Shown here piece after piece: positions 1-9,357 of a stretch of DNA of 64,000 nucleotides. The translations under genes were made by a program, and so were the position numbers. A model generated the notes under the pieces. It was not told the origin of the DNA. It was given only the letters and a program-made list of their open reading frames with translations, and did not search any database. Location: positions 31,620,749-31,684,748 of the forward strand of contig CM055877.1 of NCBI GenBank assembly GCA_029582165.1, given 5' to 3'. Numbering within the stretch: the first letter of the stretch is position 1; each line of letters opens with the position of its first letter. This DNA is from Portulaca oleracea (lineage: Eukaryota > Streptophyta > Magnoliopsida > Caryophyllales > Portulacaceae).

Positions 1-994
1 GGTTTCGGATGGCATAAGTCGTAAGGCTTTGAGTGCCATGCAAGGGATTGTGGCAGCCTTGTGTAGGATTGAGACAGACTTTGTGGGCAAAATCCGTAAG
101 TTCTCGAAGGAGGACCAAACCTATCAACGATTGCGACAACAAGTCATTGATAGCGTGGTACGTCGTTATTGGTTGGAGGATGACTTGCTGTTCGCCCAAG
201 GCAGATGCCTCTATGTTCCTGCCAGGAAACTGAGACATGAACTTTTGCGAGAAGTCCATGACTCTAAGTTGGCCGGAAATCCTGGCCGAGAAAGGACTTT
301 GGCGTTGCAAGCCAAGAGCTATTGTTGGCCTAAGATGGAATCGGAAGTGGAAGCCTATGTCAAGTCGTGCATGGTTTGCCAACTTGAAAAAACTGAGAGG
401 AGGAAGGAAGTCGTTTTGCTTCAACCTCTTCCTGCTCCGGAAATGCTATGGCAGTCAGCGTCTATGGATTTCATTTCGGGTTTCCCCTCGGTGCAAGGGT
501 GTAAGTCGGCGAAGGTGGTCGTCGATCGATTTTCCAAATACGTCGTCTTCATCCCGGCACTAGGCACTTGTCCCGATGAGGAAGCGGCCAAGCTATTTCT
601 TTGGCATATTGTTAAATACTTCGGTCTACCCGAATATATTATCAGTGATAGGGATACCCGCTTTGCAGGCCGATTCTGGACAGCGTTCTTCAATATGTTG
701 GGGTCTGAATTGAAATTCTCGACTGCCAATCATCCGCAAACGGATGGCCAGACTTGGCGCATAAATTCTCTTCTTGAGGAGTACTTACGACACTATGTGT
801 CGGCTTCTCAAAGAAATTGGCTAGACCTTTTGTATACCGCCCAATTTTGCTATAATTTGCACAAGAGTAGTGCGACGGGGCATAGTCTCTTAAAACTTGC
901 TATAGGTTGGCAACCATTGACTCCCCATGAAGTATCAAAGCAGGATAAGGACACCGGGTGTCCCGGTGCTCAGTGTTTCGTCTTAAATCGATAG
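1..994 (+). pseudogene. Ty3/gypsy integrase, upstream copy A (broken)
   Basis: This is the 3' part of a gypsy pol gene whose 5' part lies left of the window. About 28 bases of RNase H tail are followed by integrase. The zinc-binding pair C-x2-C (CMVC) is present, but the second zinc His is Asn (GNPG; the downstream copy has GHPG). The DDE core has Asp in SMDF and in SDRDTRF. The Glu expected 36 residues after the second Asp is Trp (codon 755-757, DGQTW). A TAG at 992-994 ends the frame where the sister copy reads CAG. The stretch aligns with 5,667-6,660 at an offset of 5,666 bases. It is certainly an integrase and certainly non-functional. Confidence 0.93.
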
Positions 995-1558
995 GAGATG
1001 TTGGAAGAAGCGCGAGACTGCCTTGAGAAGGCCGCTCGCCGCATGAAGACGTATGCGGATGCTAAACAGAGGCCGCTTGAGTTTAACGTTGGAGACAAGG
1101 TGTTGTTAAAACTTACTCAACAAATCTGGAAATGTATCAGTAGCAAATCTGCCCAACGGTCCTTGATTCCTAAGTATGATGGACCCTTTGAGATCCTCAA
1201 AAATGTCGGTAATGTGGGTGACCGATTGAACTTGCCTGAATGGTTGAAGGTGCATCCCACTTTCCACGTTAGCTTCCTTAAGCCTTACTATTCTGATTTG
1301 GACAACTTGCACCCGCCCGTCTTAAGGAATCCTCCCACAATACTGAAGCAATTCGACAAGGATGTGGAGAGGATCCTTGACAGAAGGGAAAAGGGGCAAA
1401 GTAAGAAAAACCGGAGGCTTGAGTACTTGGTTCAGTGGAAAGGGCAAAGTGAGGCAGAAGCTACGTGGGAGCGAGATATTAACCTATGGAAATTTGAGGA
1501 TAAGATCCGTGACTACTTGACGAGGGAATCTAGTTCATCGGGTGGGGGAAGTTTGTAA
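995..1558 (+). pseudogene. Integrase C-terminus with chromodomain, copy A
   Basis: The frame continues past the TAG for 186 codons counted from 998. It holds the integrase C-terminal GPY/F-like segment (KYDGPFEILKNVG, HPTFHVSFLKPY) and then a chromodomain at residues 122-174 (RILDRR, YLVQWKG, ATWE). The chromodomain tether at the end of integrase identifies the element as a chromovirus; the sequence style suggests the Galadriel group, which is an inference. The stop codon lies three bases inside the LTR. Copy A has no stop between 998 and 1,558, so this part is better preserved than in the downstream copy. Confidence 0.9.
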
Positions 1559-2368
1559 GACCCTTGTTTTCTGGGCACGGGAATGCCGCCGAGAGACTTG
1601 CCTTGACAAGGTCTTGACAAGCAATGTTAAAGGATGGATGCTAAGGAAGTTGGACCAGCGTGACGTTGGCATGACAAAGATAAGGCCGAGGGACTTGTCG
1701 ATGTTCAGAGGCACTCGGACAACGCTTGACTGGACGTTTGCTTTGATGGAGGCAAAGCATGACACCCAGGCAACTTGGCGTGCTTAACGGCTCGCATGCC
1801 AACACTGCCAACTTCTGAGGCGTGGTACCGGCTGGCTTGCCAACACTGCCGGGGCGCGGTAGCGGCTGGCATGCCAACATTGTCGACTGCCGAGTCAGCT
1901 GGCATGCCAAGTCCATGGGTGGACTGACTGGCTAGCTGGGTAATCGTAGACGGTTACAACTGCCGGCAGTTATAAATCCCATTCGGTTGAGACTGGATTT
2001 ATAGAACGATGAATCTAATCCTTGAAGAAGGCCTCTGCACCAATGAAATTGATATATATCCTATGCAATGTGGCGGCTGAGATTATCTACTTATCGTCAC
2101 CCAGGTAGAGGGGTTCTTGCCCCTACCATCTATTATATATATGTCCCTTGTCCCTAGGAAAACGGTCGTTGGATTTGTTGCCTTGCCATTCGGATGTAAA
2201 GCTTTGTACTTCGAGATATTTAATAAAATATTATGTTACCTTGTCCCTACTTTGTCGTATTATTATCGTTTGTGTGTTTGTTGGTTAAGATTGAGTTGTG
2301 TTGCGAACGTGACTGCCGCATAGATGAAAAACTCGTGTTTAACTTGGACAAAAACTTTCCCTGTGACA
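1554..2368 (+). repeat. LTR shared by copies A and B (815 bp)
   Basis: It begins TGTAAGACCC and ends CTGTGACA. It lies between the copy A stop codon and a tRNA-iMet primer site. The same start follows copy B at 7,221. It preserves the uninterrupted site gacgttggcatgac (near 1,664) into which the hAT element inserted in the other LTR. It also carries a 3' portion (about 1,900-2,270) that is deleted from the right LTR. Confidence 0.93.
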
Positions 2369-2370
2369 TT

Positions 2371-2383
2371 TGGTATCAGAGCC
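2371..2383 (+). other. Primer-binding site, tRNA-iMet type
   Basis: TGGTATCAGAGCC begins two bases after the LTR end and is complementary to the 3' end of plant initiator tRNA-Met, the usual minus-strand primer. Confidence 0.92.
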
Positions 2384-2399
2384 TTGTTGATACTCTATC

Positions 2400-3800
2400 A
2401 TGGGAACTGCGACTGGAAGGACGTCTACTCGGGTTGCCCGTATTGAAAGTGTTCTTGGTGTGACTGAGGACACAGAGATTGGGGACGGGTTTACCGTGAT
2501 TGATGGACTGAAAACTTTGGCGGGATAGGTTAAAGAGATGAACTTGATGATCCAGAAGATAATGGAGAAGTACACCACTGGTGTCTTTACGGGCAGCGAG
2601 TTGGATAATTCGCCGTTGGTCAAGAATCTACGAGACGAAATCGCTGCCTTGAAGGCACAACTCGAGGCTTCCCCTCAGAATGATTTTAGACCGCGGGTGA
2701 CAGTTCCGGACCCTAGCCGTATAAAGTTGTCTGAGAGTGAAAGACATTGGAGAATTTCATATTAGATTTGGAGTAGTACTTCACGGCATCACGAGTGCCG
2801 GACAGAGACATGGTGGTGGTGGCCGCTATGTTTCTTTGCCGGGATGCTATGATATGGTGGCGGTCTCATTCGGAGGATAACCGTGAGTCGGGACGCACTC
2901 CCATTTCTACAGGGGATCAATGAAACGGGAAATGCGGGCACAATTCCTACCCCACCTTATATCTTGGTCATGTCGCGACCGGTTGAGGGAACTCCGGCAG
3001 ACTGGGACCGTCGGGGAGTATGTGAAGGCGTTTACCTCCTTACTGCTTGACATCAAGGGGATGTCGGAGGAGGATAAAGTTTTCAATTTTATCTCGTGTT
3101 TAAACCTTGGGCTCAAAATGAACTACGGCGGCAATGATTGGCGGAATTGCCTTAGGCAATTACATGTGTCGAGGCGCTGGTGGACTTTAGGCAAAAAATT
3201 ACTCGAAGGTACCCCAATATTTGGGGAAACTATTTTTCGGTTCCCCAACTTTTCAAAACTCATTTTGGGGTACCCCTACTTTTTGGGTTAGAAATTATTA
3301 GGTGCTTTTTCGGTTATTAATTTGGTTAGGTGACTGAAATACCCTTATTCTTCTTCTTTAAGGGTATTTCTAAAAAAGGAAGAATAAGGGTATTTCGATC
3401 ACTTAACCAAATTGATGACCGAAAAAGCACCTAATAATTGCTAACCCAAAAAGTGGGGGTACGTCAAAATGAGTTTTGAAAAGTTGGGGTACCTGAAAAA
3501 CATTTCACCAAAACTTAGGGTACCTCCGAGTAATTGTTTGGACTTTAAGCCGCCACAATAGAAGACTCGTCGTCAAGCCGTCGAAGCAAAATTAGTCAAG
3601 GAAAGAGGAAGCGGGAGGATGCATGGAGAGATTCACCTAAGGGGAAGGCACCCGCTCAGGTCTACTCGCCAAAGAAGCCTCGCCCTACCGATGGCTGCTT
3701 CATCTGCCGAGGTCCACATTTGGCGAGAGACTGTCCAGAGCGCCACCAAGTTGCAGCCATGTTTGAGGAGAGCCCCGAGGAGCCGACGGGTCAGAGATCG
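2400..3800 (+). pseudogene. Gypsy gag, copy B, interrupted
   Basis: An ATG at 2,400 opens a gag-like frame (MGTATGRTSTRVARIESVL). TAG at 2,526-2,528 stops it, and the frame resumes to about 2,763, with further stops and frameshifts after that. A capsid-like segment follows near 2,960-3,120 (GEYVKAFTSLLLDIKGM). The 347-bp MITE at 3,193-3,539 splits the gene. The zinc knuckle lies at about 3,690-3,735: CFICRGPHLARDC, spacing C-x2-C-x3-H-x4-C, a form common in chromoviruses. Not translatable as it stands. Confidence 0.8.
3182..3550. mobile_element. Palindromic MULE-type MITE in gag, with 11-bp TSD
   Basis: The element is 3,193-3,539 (347 bp). Its two halves are inverted repeats of about 165 bp, starting near AATTACTCGGAGGTACCC and meeting in a short AT/CT-rich centre near 3,360. 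It is flanked by ggactttaggc (3,182-3,192) and ggactttaagc (3,540-3,550), an 11-bp duplication with one mismatch. Long terminal inverted repeats plus a 9-11-bp TSD fit a Mutator-like MITE. It has no coding capacity and must have inserted after the gypsy element. Confidence 0.85.
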
Positions 3801-3859
3801 TCCCTGTACGCATAAATCTGTTGCAAAGGCTAGGAGCCTTGTGCGAAGGTACACAATCC

Positions 3860-4258
3860 TCATCTCCTTTACACGCTAATTTATTGTATTTGGATGTGAG
3901 TATTGCCAGGAAACCGGTAATTGCGTTAGTGGATTTGGGTGCGAGCCATAACTTTATGAAAATCGTCCCCCATCAATTCTCAATTAAAAACGGTGAACGC
4001 CGCTGCGTTAAACGCGGTTGGCTTGCTTGAGGGCATGTCTTTGTGGATTGATCGTTGGATGGGCACGATGGACTTTCTTGTTGTACCTTTAGATGATTTT
4101 GATGTTGTTCTGAGGAACGAATTTTTGCGAAAAGCCAAGGTGTCCATCATGCTGCACTTTGGGGGAATCGTCATCGGGGATGAGAATAGACCTTGCTTCG
4201 CACGGGCTGTGATCCTTGACAAGGGGCAGAAATTCCCTCTTTTGTCCACAATGTAACT
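3860..4258 (+). pseudogene. Gypsy aspartic protease, copy B, active site altered
   Basis: This retropepsin-like segment reads YLDVSIARKPVIALVDLGAS in a frame through about 3,960. It continues, after a frameshift near 3,990, with the VPLDDFDVVLRNEF flap-side motif. The catalytic D-S/T-G triad is D-L-G (codons 3,932-3,940); TTG where TCG is expected would be a CpG transition. It lies between the gag zinc knuckle and RT, as in other gypsy elements. Probably inactive. Confidence 0.8.
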
Positions 4259-4328
4259 GAAAAATGGTGTTCGCAAAGGAAATCCAACCTTTGCGGCATT
4301 CTTCGTAGAGACGAGTCTCGGCCGGGCC

Positions 4329-5084
4329 ATGGAGGTACCGGATGCGGTGGCATCGGTGCTAGAAGAATTCGAGGATGTGATGCCTCTGAAATTGCCTCAA
4401 CGGCTGCCTCCAAGGCGTGCGGTGTACCACGCCATCGAGTTTGAGCAGGGCGCGAAGCCCCCGGCACAGGCACCGTATCGAATGGCACCTGCAGAATTGG
4501 CCGAGTTACGAAAGCAGTTGAATGACTTGTTAAAGGTCGAGTTCATTCAACCTTCCAAGGCACCGTATAGGGCGCCAGTGCAATTCCAGCGGAAGTCGGA
4601 CGGTACATTGTGTATGTGTATCGACTATTGGGCTTTGAATAAAGTTACGATTAAGAATAAATATCCGATTCCGCGTACTGACGATTTGTTTGATCGTTTG
4701 TCCAGGGCATCCTTCTTCACGAAGCTAGATCTTCGGTCGGGCTATTGGCAAGTGCGAATTGTGGAAGGAGATGAGCCCAAGACGACTTGTGTGACAAGAT
4801 ATGGTTCATATGAATTTCTTGTAATGCCGTTTAGGTTGACTAATGCCCCAGCAACATTTTGTAACTTGATGAACGATGTATTGTATGATTATTTAGACGA
4901 TTTTTGTGTGGTTTATTTGGATGACATTGTAATATATTCTGAATCGTTAAATGATCATATTGTTCACTTGCGGAAAGTATCTCAGAAATTGCATGAACAT
5001 GAACTATATGTGAAAAAAGAGAATGCGAATTTGCCCATCAGGAAATTATGTTTTTGGGTCACAAGATCAGTAAGTGTCTTGTGA
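4329..5084 (+). pseudogene. Gypsy reverse transcriptase, copy B
   Basis: The open frame begins MEVPDAVASVLEEFEDVMP and contains RT fingers and palm: the basic SDGTLCMCIDYWALNKVTIK segment, motif A KLDLRSGYWQV, VMPFRLTNAPATF and motif C VYLDDIVIYSE. Both motif C aspartates and the motif A aspartate are intact. A frameshift just before 5,050 ends the frame; the FLGH-like connection continues in another frame (FWVTRS, then [13 protein letters not shown]). DNA polymerisation domain of a gypsy pol. Confidence 0.9.
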
Positions 5085-5690
5085 AAATGGACGAGAGGAA
5101 GGTGTGGGACATCTTGGATTGGCCACCTCCTAAGTCTGTCTCGGAACTACGATCGTTCCTAGGTTTGGAGAATTCTTATCGTAAGTTTATCAAGGGGTAC
5201 TCGCGGAGAATCTCGTCCTAACTGATTTACTTAAGAAAAACCAGAAATGGCTCTGGGATGATAATTGCCAAGCAGCCTTTGAAGGGCTAAAATAGGATGT
5301 AGCATCGGAACCTGTCTTACGTTTGCCATGCTTTGACAAACCGTTTGAAGTGCATACGGATGCCTCGGACAAGGCCATTGGGGGAATTTTAGTCCAGTAG
5401 GGTCATCCTGTTGCCTTCGAAGGAAGGAAACTCCATGGGGCTGAATTGAAGTATTCAACCCATGAAAAGGATATGCTAACGGTGGTGCATTGTCTTCAAG
5501 TTTGGAGACACTATCTGTTAGGCACTAAGTTTGTGGTGAATACAGATAATGTTGCCAACACTTACTTCCAAACTCGTAAAAATTTGTCGCCTAAGCAAGC
5601 GCGATGGCAAGAATTCCTTCAGCAGTACGATTTTGTGTTAGAATACAAGCCAGGACGACACAACCTGGTTCCGGATGACATAAGTCGTAA
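5085..5690 (+). pseudogene. Gypsy RT connection and RNase H, copy B
   Basis: The connection segment near 5,100-5,330 is shifted and carries a TAG near 5,294. RNase H follows: PFEVHTDASDKAIGGILVQ up to a TAG at 5,398-5,400. From 5,446 it runs open, with KYSTHEKDMLTVVHCLQVW and VVNTDNVANTYF, to KPGRHNLVPDDISRKAL. The catalytic aspartates of TDAS and NTDN and the Glu of HEKD are visible. The in-frame stop breaks the domain. Confidence 0.85.
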
Positions 5691-6681
5691 GGCTTTGAGT
5701 GTCATGCAAGGGATTGTGGCAACCTTGTCTAGGATTGAGACAGACTTTGTGGGCAAAATTCGTGAGTTCTCGAAGGAGGACCAAACCTATCCATGATTGC
5801 GACAACAAGTTATTGATGGCGTGGTACGTCGTTATTGGTTGGAGGATGACTTGCTGTTCGCCCAAGGCAGACGCCTCTATGTTCCTGCCGGGAAACTGAG
5901 ACATGAACTTTTGCGAGAAGTCCATGACTCTAAGTGGGCCGGACATCCTGGCCGAGAAAGGACTTTGGCGTTGCTAGCCAAGAGCTATTTTTGTCCTAAG
6001 ATGGAATCGAAAGTGGAAGCCTATGTCAAGTCGTGCATGGTTTGCCAACATGAAAAAACTGAGAGGAGGAAGGAAGCCGGTTTGCTTCAACCTCATCCTG
6101 CCCCAGAAAGGCCATGGCAATCAGCGTCTATGGATTACATTTTTAGTTTCCCCTCGGTGCAAGGGTGTAAGTCGGTGATGGTGGTCGTCGATCGATTCTC
6201 CAAATACGCCGTCTTCATCCCGGCACCGGGCGCTTGTCCCGCTGAGGAAGCGGCCGAGCTATTTCATTGGCACGTTGTCAAATACTTTGACCTACCCGAA
6301 GATATTGTCAGTGATAGGGATATCCGCTTTACAGGCCGATTCTGGGCAGTGTTGTTCAATCTGATGGGGTGTGAATTGAAATTCTCGACTGCCAAACATC
6401 CGCAAACGGATGGCCAGATCGAGCGCATAAATTCTCTTCTTGAGGAGTACTTACGACACTATGTGTCGGCTTCTCAAAGAAATTGGCTAGACCTTCCGGA
6501 TACCGCCCAATTTTGCTTTAATTTGCACAAGAGTAGTGCGACGGGGCATAGTCCCTTTGAACTTGCCATGGTTTGGCAACCATTGATTCCCCATGAAGTA
6601 GCAACGCAGGATAAGGACACCGTGTGTCCCGGTGCTCATCGTTTCGTCTTAAACCGACAGGAGATCTTGGAAGAAGCGTGA
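5691..6681 (+). pseudogene. Gypsy integrase, copy B, DDE intact but stopped
   Basis: The region begins VMQGIVATLSRIETD and is interrupted by TGA at 5,794-5,796, where copy A reads CGA. The frame 5,797-6,681 holds the HHCC zinc domain (VHDSKWAGHPG, CMVC) and a complete D, D-x35-E core (SMDY, SDRDIRF, DGQIERIN). A second TGA at 6,679-6,681 again sits where copy A has CGA. It is 294 codons in this piece. Compared with copy A, the catalytic core is better preserved and the frame worse. Confidence 0.92.
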
Positions 6682-7220
6682 GACAGCCTTGAGAAGGCCA
6701 CTCGCCGCATGAAGAAGTATTTGAATGCTAAGTGGAGGCCGCTTGAGTTTAACGTTGGAGAGAAGGTGTTGTTAAAACTTACTCCGCAAATCTGGAAATG
6801 AATCAGTAGCAAATCTGCCCAACGGTCCTTGATTCCTAAGTATGATGGACCCTTTGAGATCCTCAAAAAGGTCGGCAATGTGGCTTACCGATTGAACTTG
6901 CCTGAACGGTTGAAGGTGCATCCCACTTTCCACGTTAGCTTCCTTAAGCCTTACTATTCTGATTTGAACAACTTGGACCCGCCCGTCTTAAAGAATCCTC
7001 CCACAGTCCGGAAGCAATTCGACAAGGATGTGGAGAGGATTCTTGACAGAAGGGAAAAGGGGCAAAGTAAGAAAAACCGGAGGGTTGAGTACTTGGTTCA
7101 GTGGAAAAGGGCAAAGTGAGGCAGAAGCTACGTGGGAGTGAGATATTAACCTATGGCAATTTGAGGATAAGATCCGTGACTACTTGACGAGGGCGTCAAG
7201 TTCATCGGGTGGGGGAAGTT
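6682..7220 (+). pseudogene. Integrase tail, chromodomain and PPT, copy B
   Basis: After the TGA the tail carries another TGA near 6,799. It then reads open from 6,829 (MIPKYDGPFEILKKVGNVAY) through the chromodomain start (RILDRREKGQSKK, YLVQWK). One extra A in the GTGGAAAAGGG run (about 7,102-7,110) shifts the frame. A further CGA-to-TGA change sits at 7,139-7,141. The purine tract GGTGGGGGAAG just before 7,221 is the likely polypurine tract. Confidence 0.87.
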
Positions 7221-8048
7221 TGTAAGACCCTTGTTTTCCGGGCACGGGAATGCCGCCGAGAGACTTACCTTGACAAGGTCTTGACAAGCAATGTTAAAGG
7301 ATGGATGCTAAGGAAGTTGGACCAACGTGACGTTGGCTAGGGGTGTCCAACAGCGGTTAACCGCTATTACGGTTAACCGCTTTTGCGGTTTTAAGTTTTC
7401 TCAAACCTAAACCGTAACTGCCTAAAGCGGTTAACCGTTTTCCGTTTAACCACTTTTGAAAATCAGAAACCTAAACCGGCGGTTAACCGCATTGACCGCG
7501 GTTTGCTCCAATTTCCGTTTTTTTTTAGGTTAGGGTTTAGGTTTTTTTAGGTTTTTTTGGGTTTTTTAAAAAATTATATATAACCGGTTAACCGGGGTTA
7601 ACCAATTTTCCAAAATTCAAAACCGAAACCTAAACCGCATATACCGGTTTGGTTAACCGAAACCATAAAAATATAAAACGCCAACCGGTTAACCGGTTTA
7701 ATCGGTTTACGGTTCCGGTTTGCGGTTTAGGTTAACCATGGACACCCCTAACGTTGGCATGACAAAGACTAGGCCGGGGGACTTGTCGATGTTTGGAGGC
7801 ACTCGGACGACGCTTGACTGGACGTTTGCTTTGATGGGGGCAAAGCATGACACCCGGGCAGCTTGGCGTGCTTAGCGGCTAGCATGCCAACACTACCGAT
7901 TGCCGAGGCGCGGTAGCTTACCATGATCGTTTGTTGTATTATTATCGTTTGTGTGTTTGTTGGTTAAGGCTGAGTTGTGTTGCGAACGTGACTGCCGCAA
8001 AGCGGAAAAACTCGTGTTTAACTTGGACAAAAAAATTTCCCTGTGTCA
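7221..8048 (+). repeat. Right LTR of copy B, with hAT insertion and internal deletion
   Basis: Starts TGTAAGACCC like the left LTR and ends CTGTGTCA at 8,048. It is interrupted by the 413-bp hAT element. It also lacks about 350 bp present in the left LTR; the break is at 7,916/7,929, where the segment cttaccatgatc (7,917-7,928) fills the junction. The same 12-mer recurs immediately after the LTR end at 8,049-8,060. Confidence 0.9.
7330..7758. mobile_element. Non-autonomous hAT element with 8-bp TSD
   Basis: The element 7,338-7,750 (413 bp) starts TAGGGGTGTCCA and ends TGGACACCCCTA, an exact 12-bp inverted repeat of hAT type. It is flanked by acgttggc at 7,330-7,337 and 7,751-7,758. The left LTR shows the empty site with one copy of that octamer. 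The interior is packed with GGTTAACCG palindromes on both strands, which look like subterminal transposase-binding repeats (inference). No coding capacity. Confidence 0.93.
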
Positions 8049-8564
8049 CTTACCATGATCCCGTTTGGACTGGTTGCTCACAGTTTCCACAAGAATGCCA
8101 GATGTTTCACTTTGTTGTTTCAACGGCGGACTCTCTCCTTTCAACAATCTCGGGTTACCTTGTTGTTTAACCAGTCTCGTTGATGGCGCCTGTTTAATGA
8201 AGGGGAAATTTGTGAAGCCACTTTCAGTTGTATGTCAAAGATTACTTCTACCCTCTAATTCAGAGGAACTCTATGGAGATTGCTGCTATATGGGATTTTG
8301 ATTGGTGACACTAATGCAGATGACATGTTTGATGAAATGTCCCAAAGAAATAAGCCTTGGGCTGCTTGTGGAGTGGTTATTGGTCAGACAGCCAAGTGTT
8401 CAAAAGGATATCGTAGTGTGGAATAGATGTCTGAACCCCTTGAAAACTGATTTTTGTTGATGTTAGGTAGCATGCCAAAAAGTGCATCCAACTCTTTCAG
8501 CTACCTAGCTCTATACAATCGTTGGTTTGGACTGATGCCTGATACGAATAAGGTAACCGACCTG
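8049..8564. other. Unassigned remnant between chromovirus and copia
   Basis: About 515 bp of higher-complexity DNA with only short frames. One short frame near 8,310-8,390 reads ADDMFDEMSQRNKPWAACG. This resembles the FDEMxxRN signature of plant pentatricopeptide repeat proteins, but it is one degenerate unit followed by stops. I would not call a gene. It could equally be a decayed pseudogene into which the copia element inserted. Confidence 0.3.
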
Positions 8565-8569
8565 ATCAT

Positions 8570-8950
8570 TGTTAGGTTTTTGGGTGTTTAGAAGGAGTTA
8601 TGTTTTATAGAGGTGAAGGAAGAATTGTATGAAAGGATGGATTTTTATTATTGATGGAGGAAGGAGAGTTTTACAATGCTTGGTTGTTTTTTTTGGTTGT
8701 TGTTGTTATTTACAAATGATGCCCATCATCCATATTTATACTTGTTCTAAGGAGGTGAAGATAACAAATATCTTCTCTTAACCTCCTTAGTATTTTGTCA
8801 TTTTCTTCCATAATATCTCTTAATTATTATCTATATTTTTTCTTTTACAATATCTTGATATTTCTAGAATAATATCCTCAAATTATCTTTAGATTTTTTA
8901 GGAGAAACTTCTACTAAGATTTTTCTAGATTAACCTACATAATTTTAACA
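8570..8950 (-). repeat. Copia 3' LTR (381 bp)
   Basis: Plus-strand ends are TGTTAGGTTT and TTTTAACA. The adjacent plus-strand ctcccccttaa (8,951-8,961) is the complement of the polypurine tract TTAAGGGGGAG, which fixes this as the 3' LTR of a minus-strand element. Confidence 0.95.
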
Positions 8951-9357
8951 CTCCCCCTTAATCTAGGAAAATCTTGAACTCCGATTTGCTCCCGGAAGTA
9001 ATTGAATTTCTCACTTGGAAGTGCTTTTGTGAATATGTCCGCCAGTTGTTCTTCCGTTCTACAAAACTCTAGCTTGATTTCACCTTTGTCCACGAGTTCG
9101 CGAATGAAGTGATGTCTAATTTCAATGTGCTTCGTGCGACTGTGGAAAACTGGATTCTTTGTCATTGCTATTGTTGACATGTTGTCGCAGAAAAGTGTTG
9201 TTGGTTCTTCATCGCCTTGCTGTAGATCTTGTAGTATTCTTCTCAGCCATACTGTTTCACATGCTGCACTTGAAGCTGCAATGTACTCTGCTTCTGCAGT
9301 TGACAATGCTATGGTTGGCTGCTTCTTGGATGCCCAGGAGATAGCCTTGGTGCCAAG
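8935..9357 (-). pseudogene. Copia RNase H
   Basis: The C-terminal RNase H includes LSTAEAEYIAASSAACE, LFCDNMSTIAMTKNP, FHSRTKHIEIRHHFIREL and the closing EEQLADIFTKALP, all hallmarks of copia RNase H. It is separated from RT by an in-frame TAA at 9,358-9,360, where the family normally has Ser in GYLFSLG. The frame then runs to the end without interruption. Confidence 0.93.

Larger units (their letters stand above)
1554..8048 (+). mobile_element. Chromovirus (Ty3/gypsy), copy B, nearly full length
   Basis: A complete but degenerate element: LTR 1,554-2,368, primer site, gag, protease, RT, RNase H, integrase, chromodomain, purine-rich tract and LTR 7,221-8,048. It carries two later insertions: a palindromic MITE at 3,193-3,539 and a hAT element at 7,338-7,750. 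Its left LTR is also the right LTR of copy A, so the two bodies form an LTR-body-LTR-body-LTR array. No flanking TSD can be tested because the left end is outside the window and the right LTR is rearranged. Internal stops make it non-autonomous now. Confidence 0.92.

Noticed and set aside
8049..8564. Possible pentatricopeptide-repeat gene fragment
   Set aside because: Only one FDEMSQRN-like unit is visible, with stops around it; a single degenerate unit does not support a gene call.
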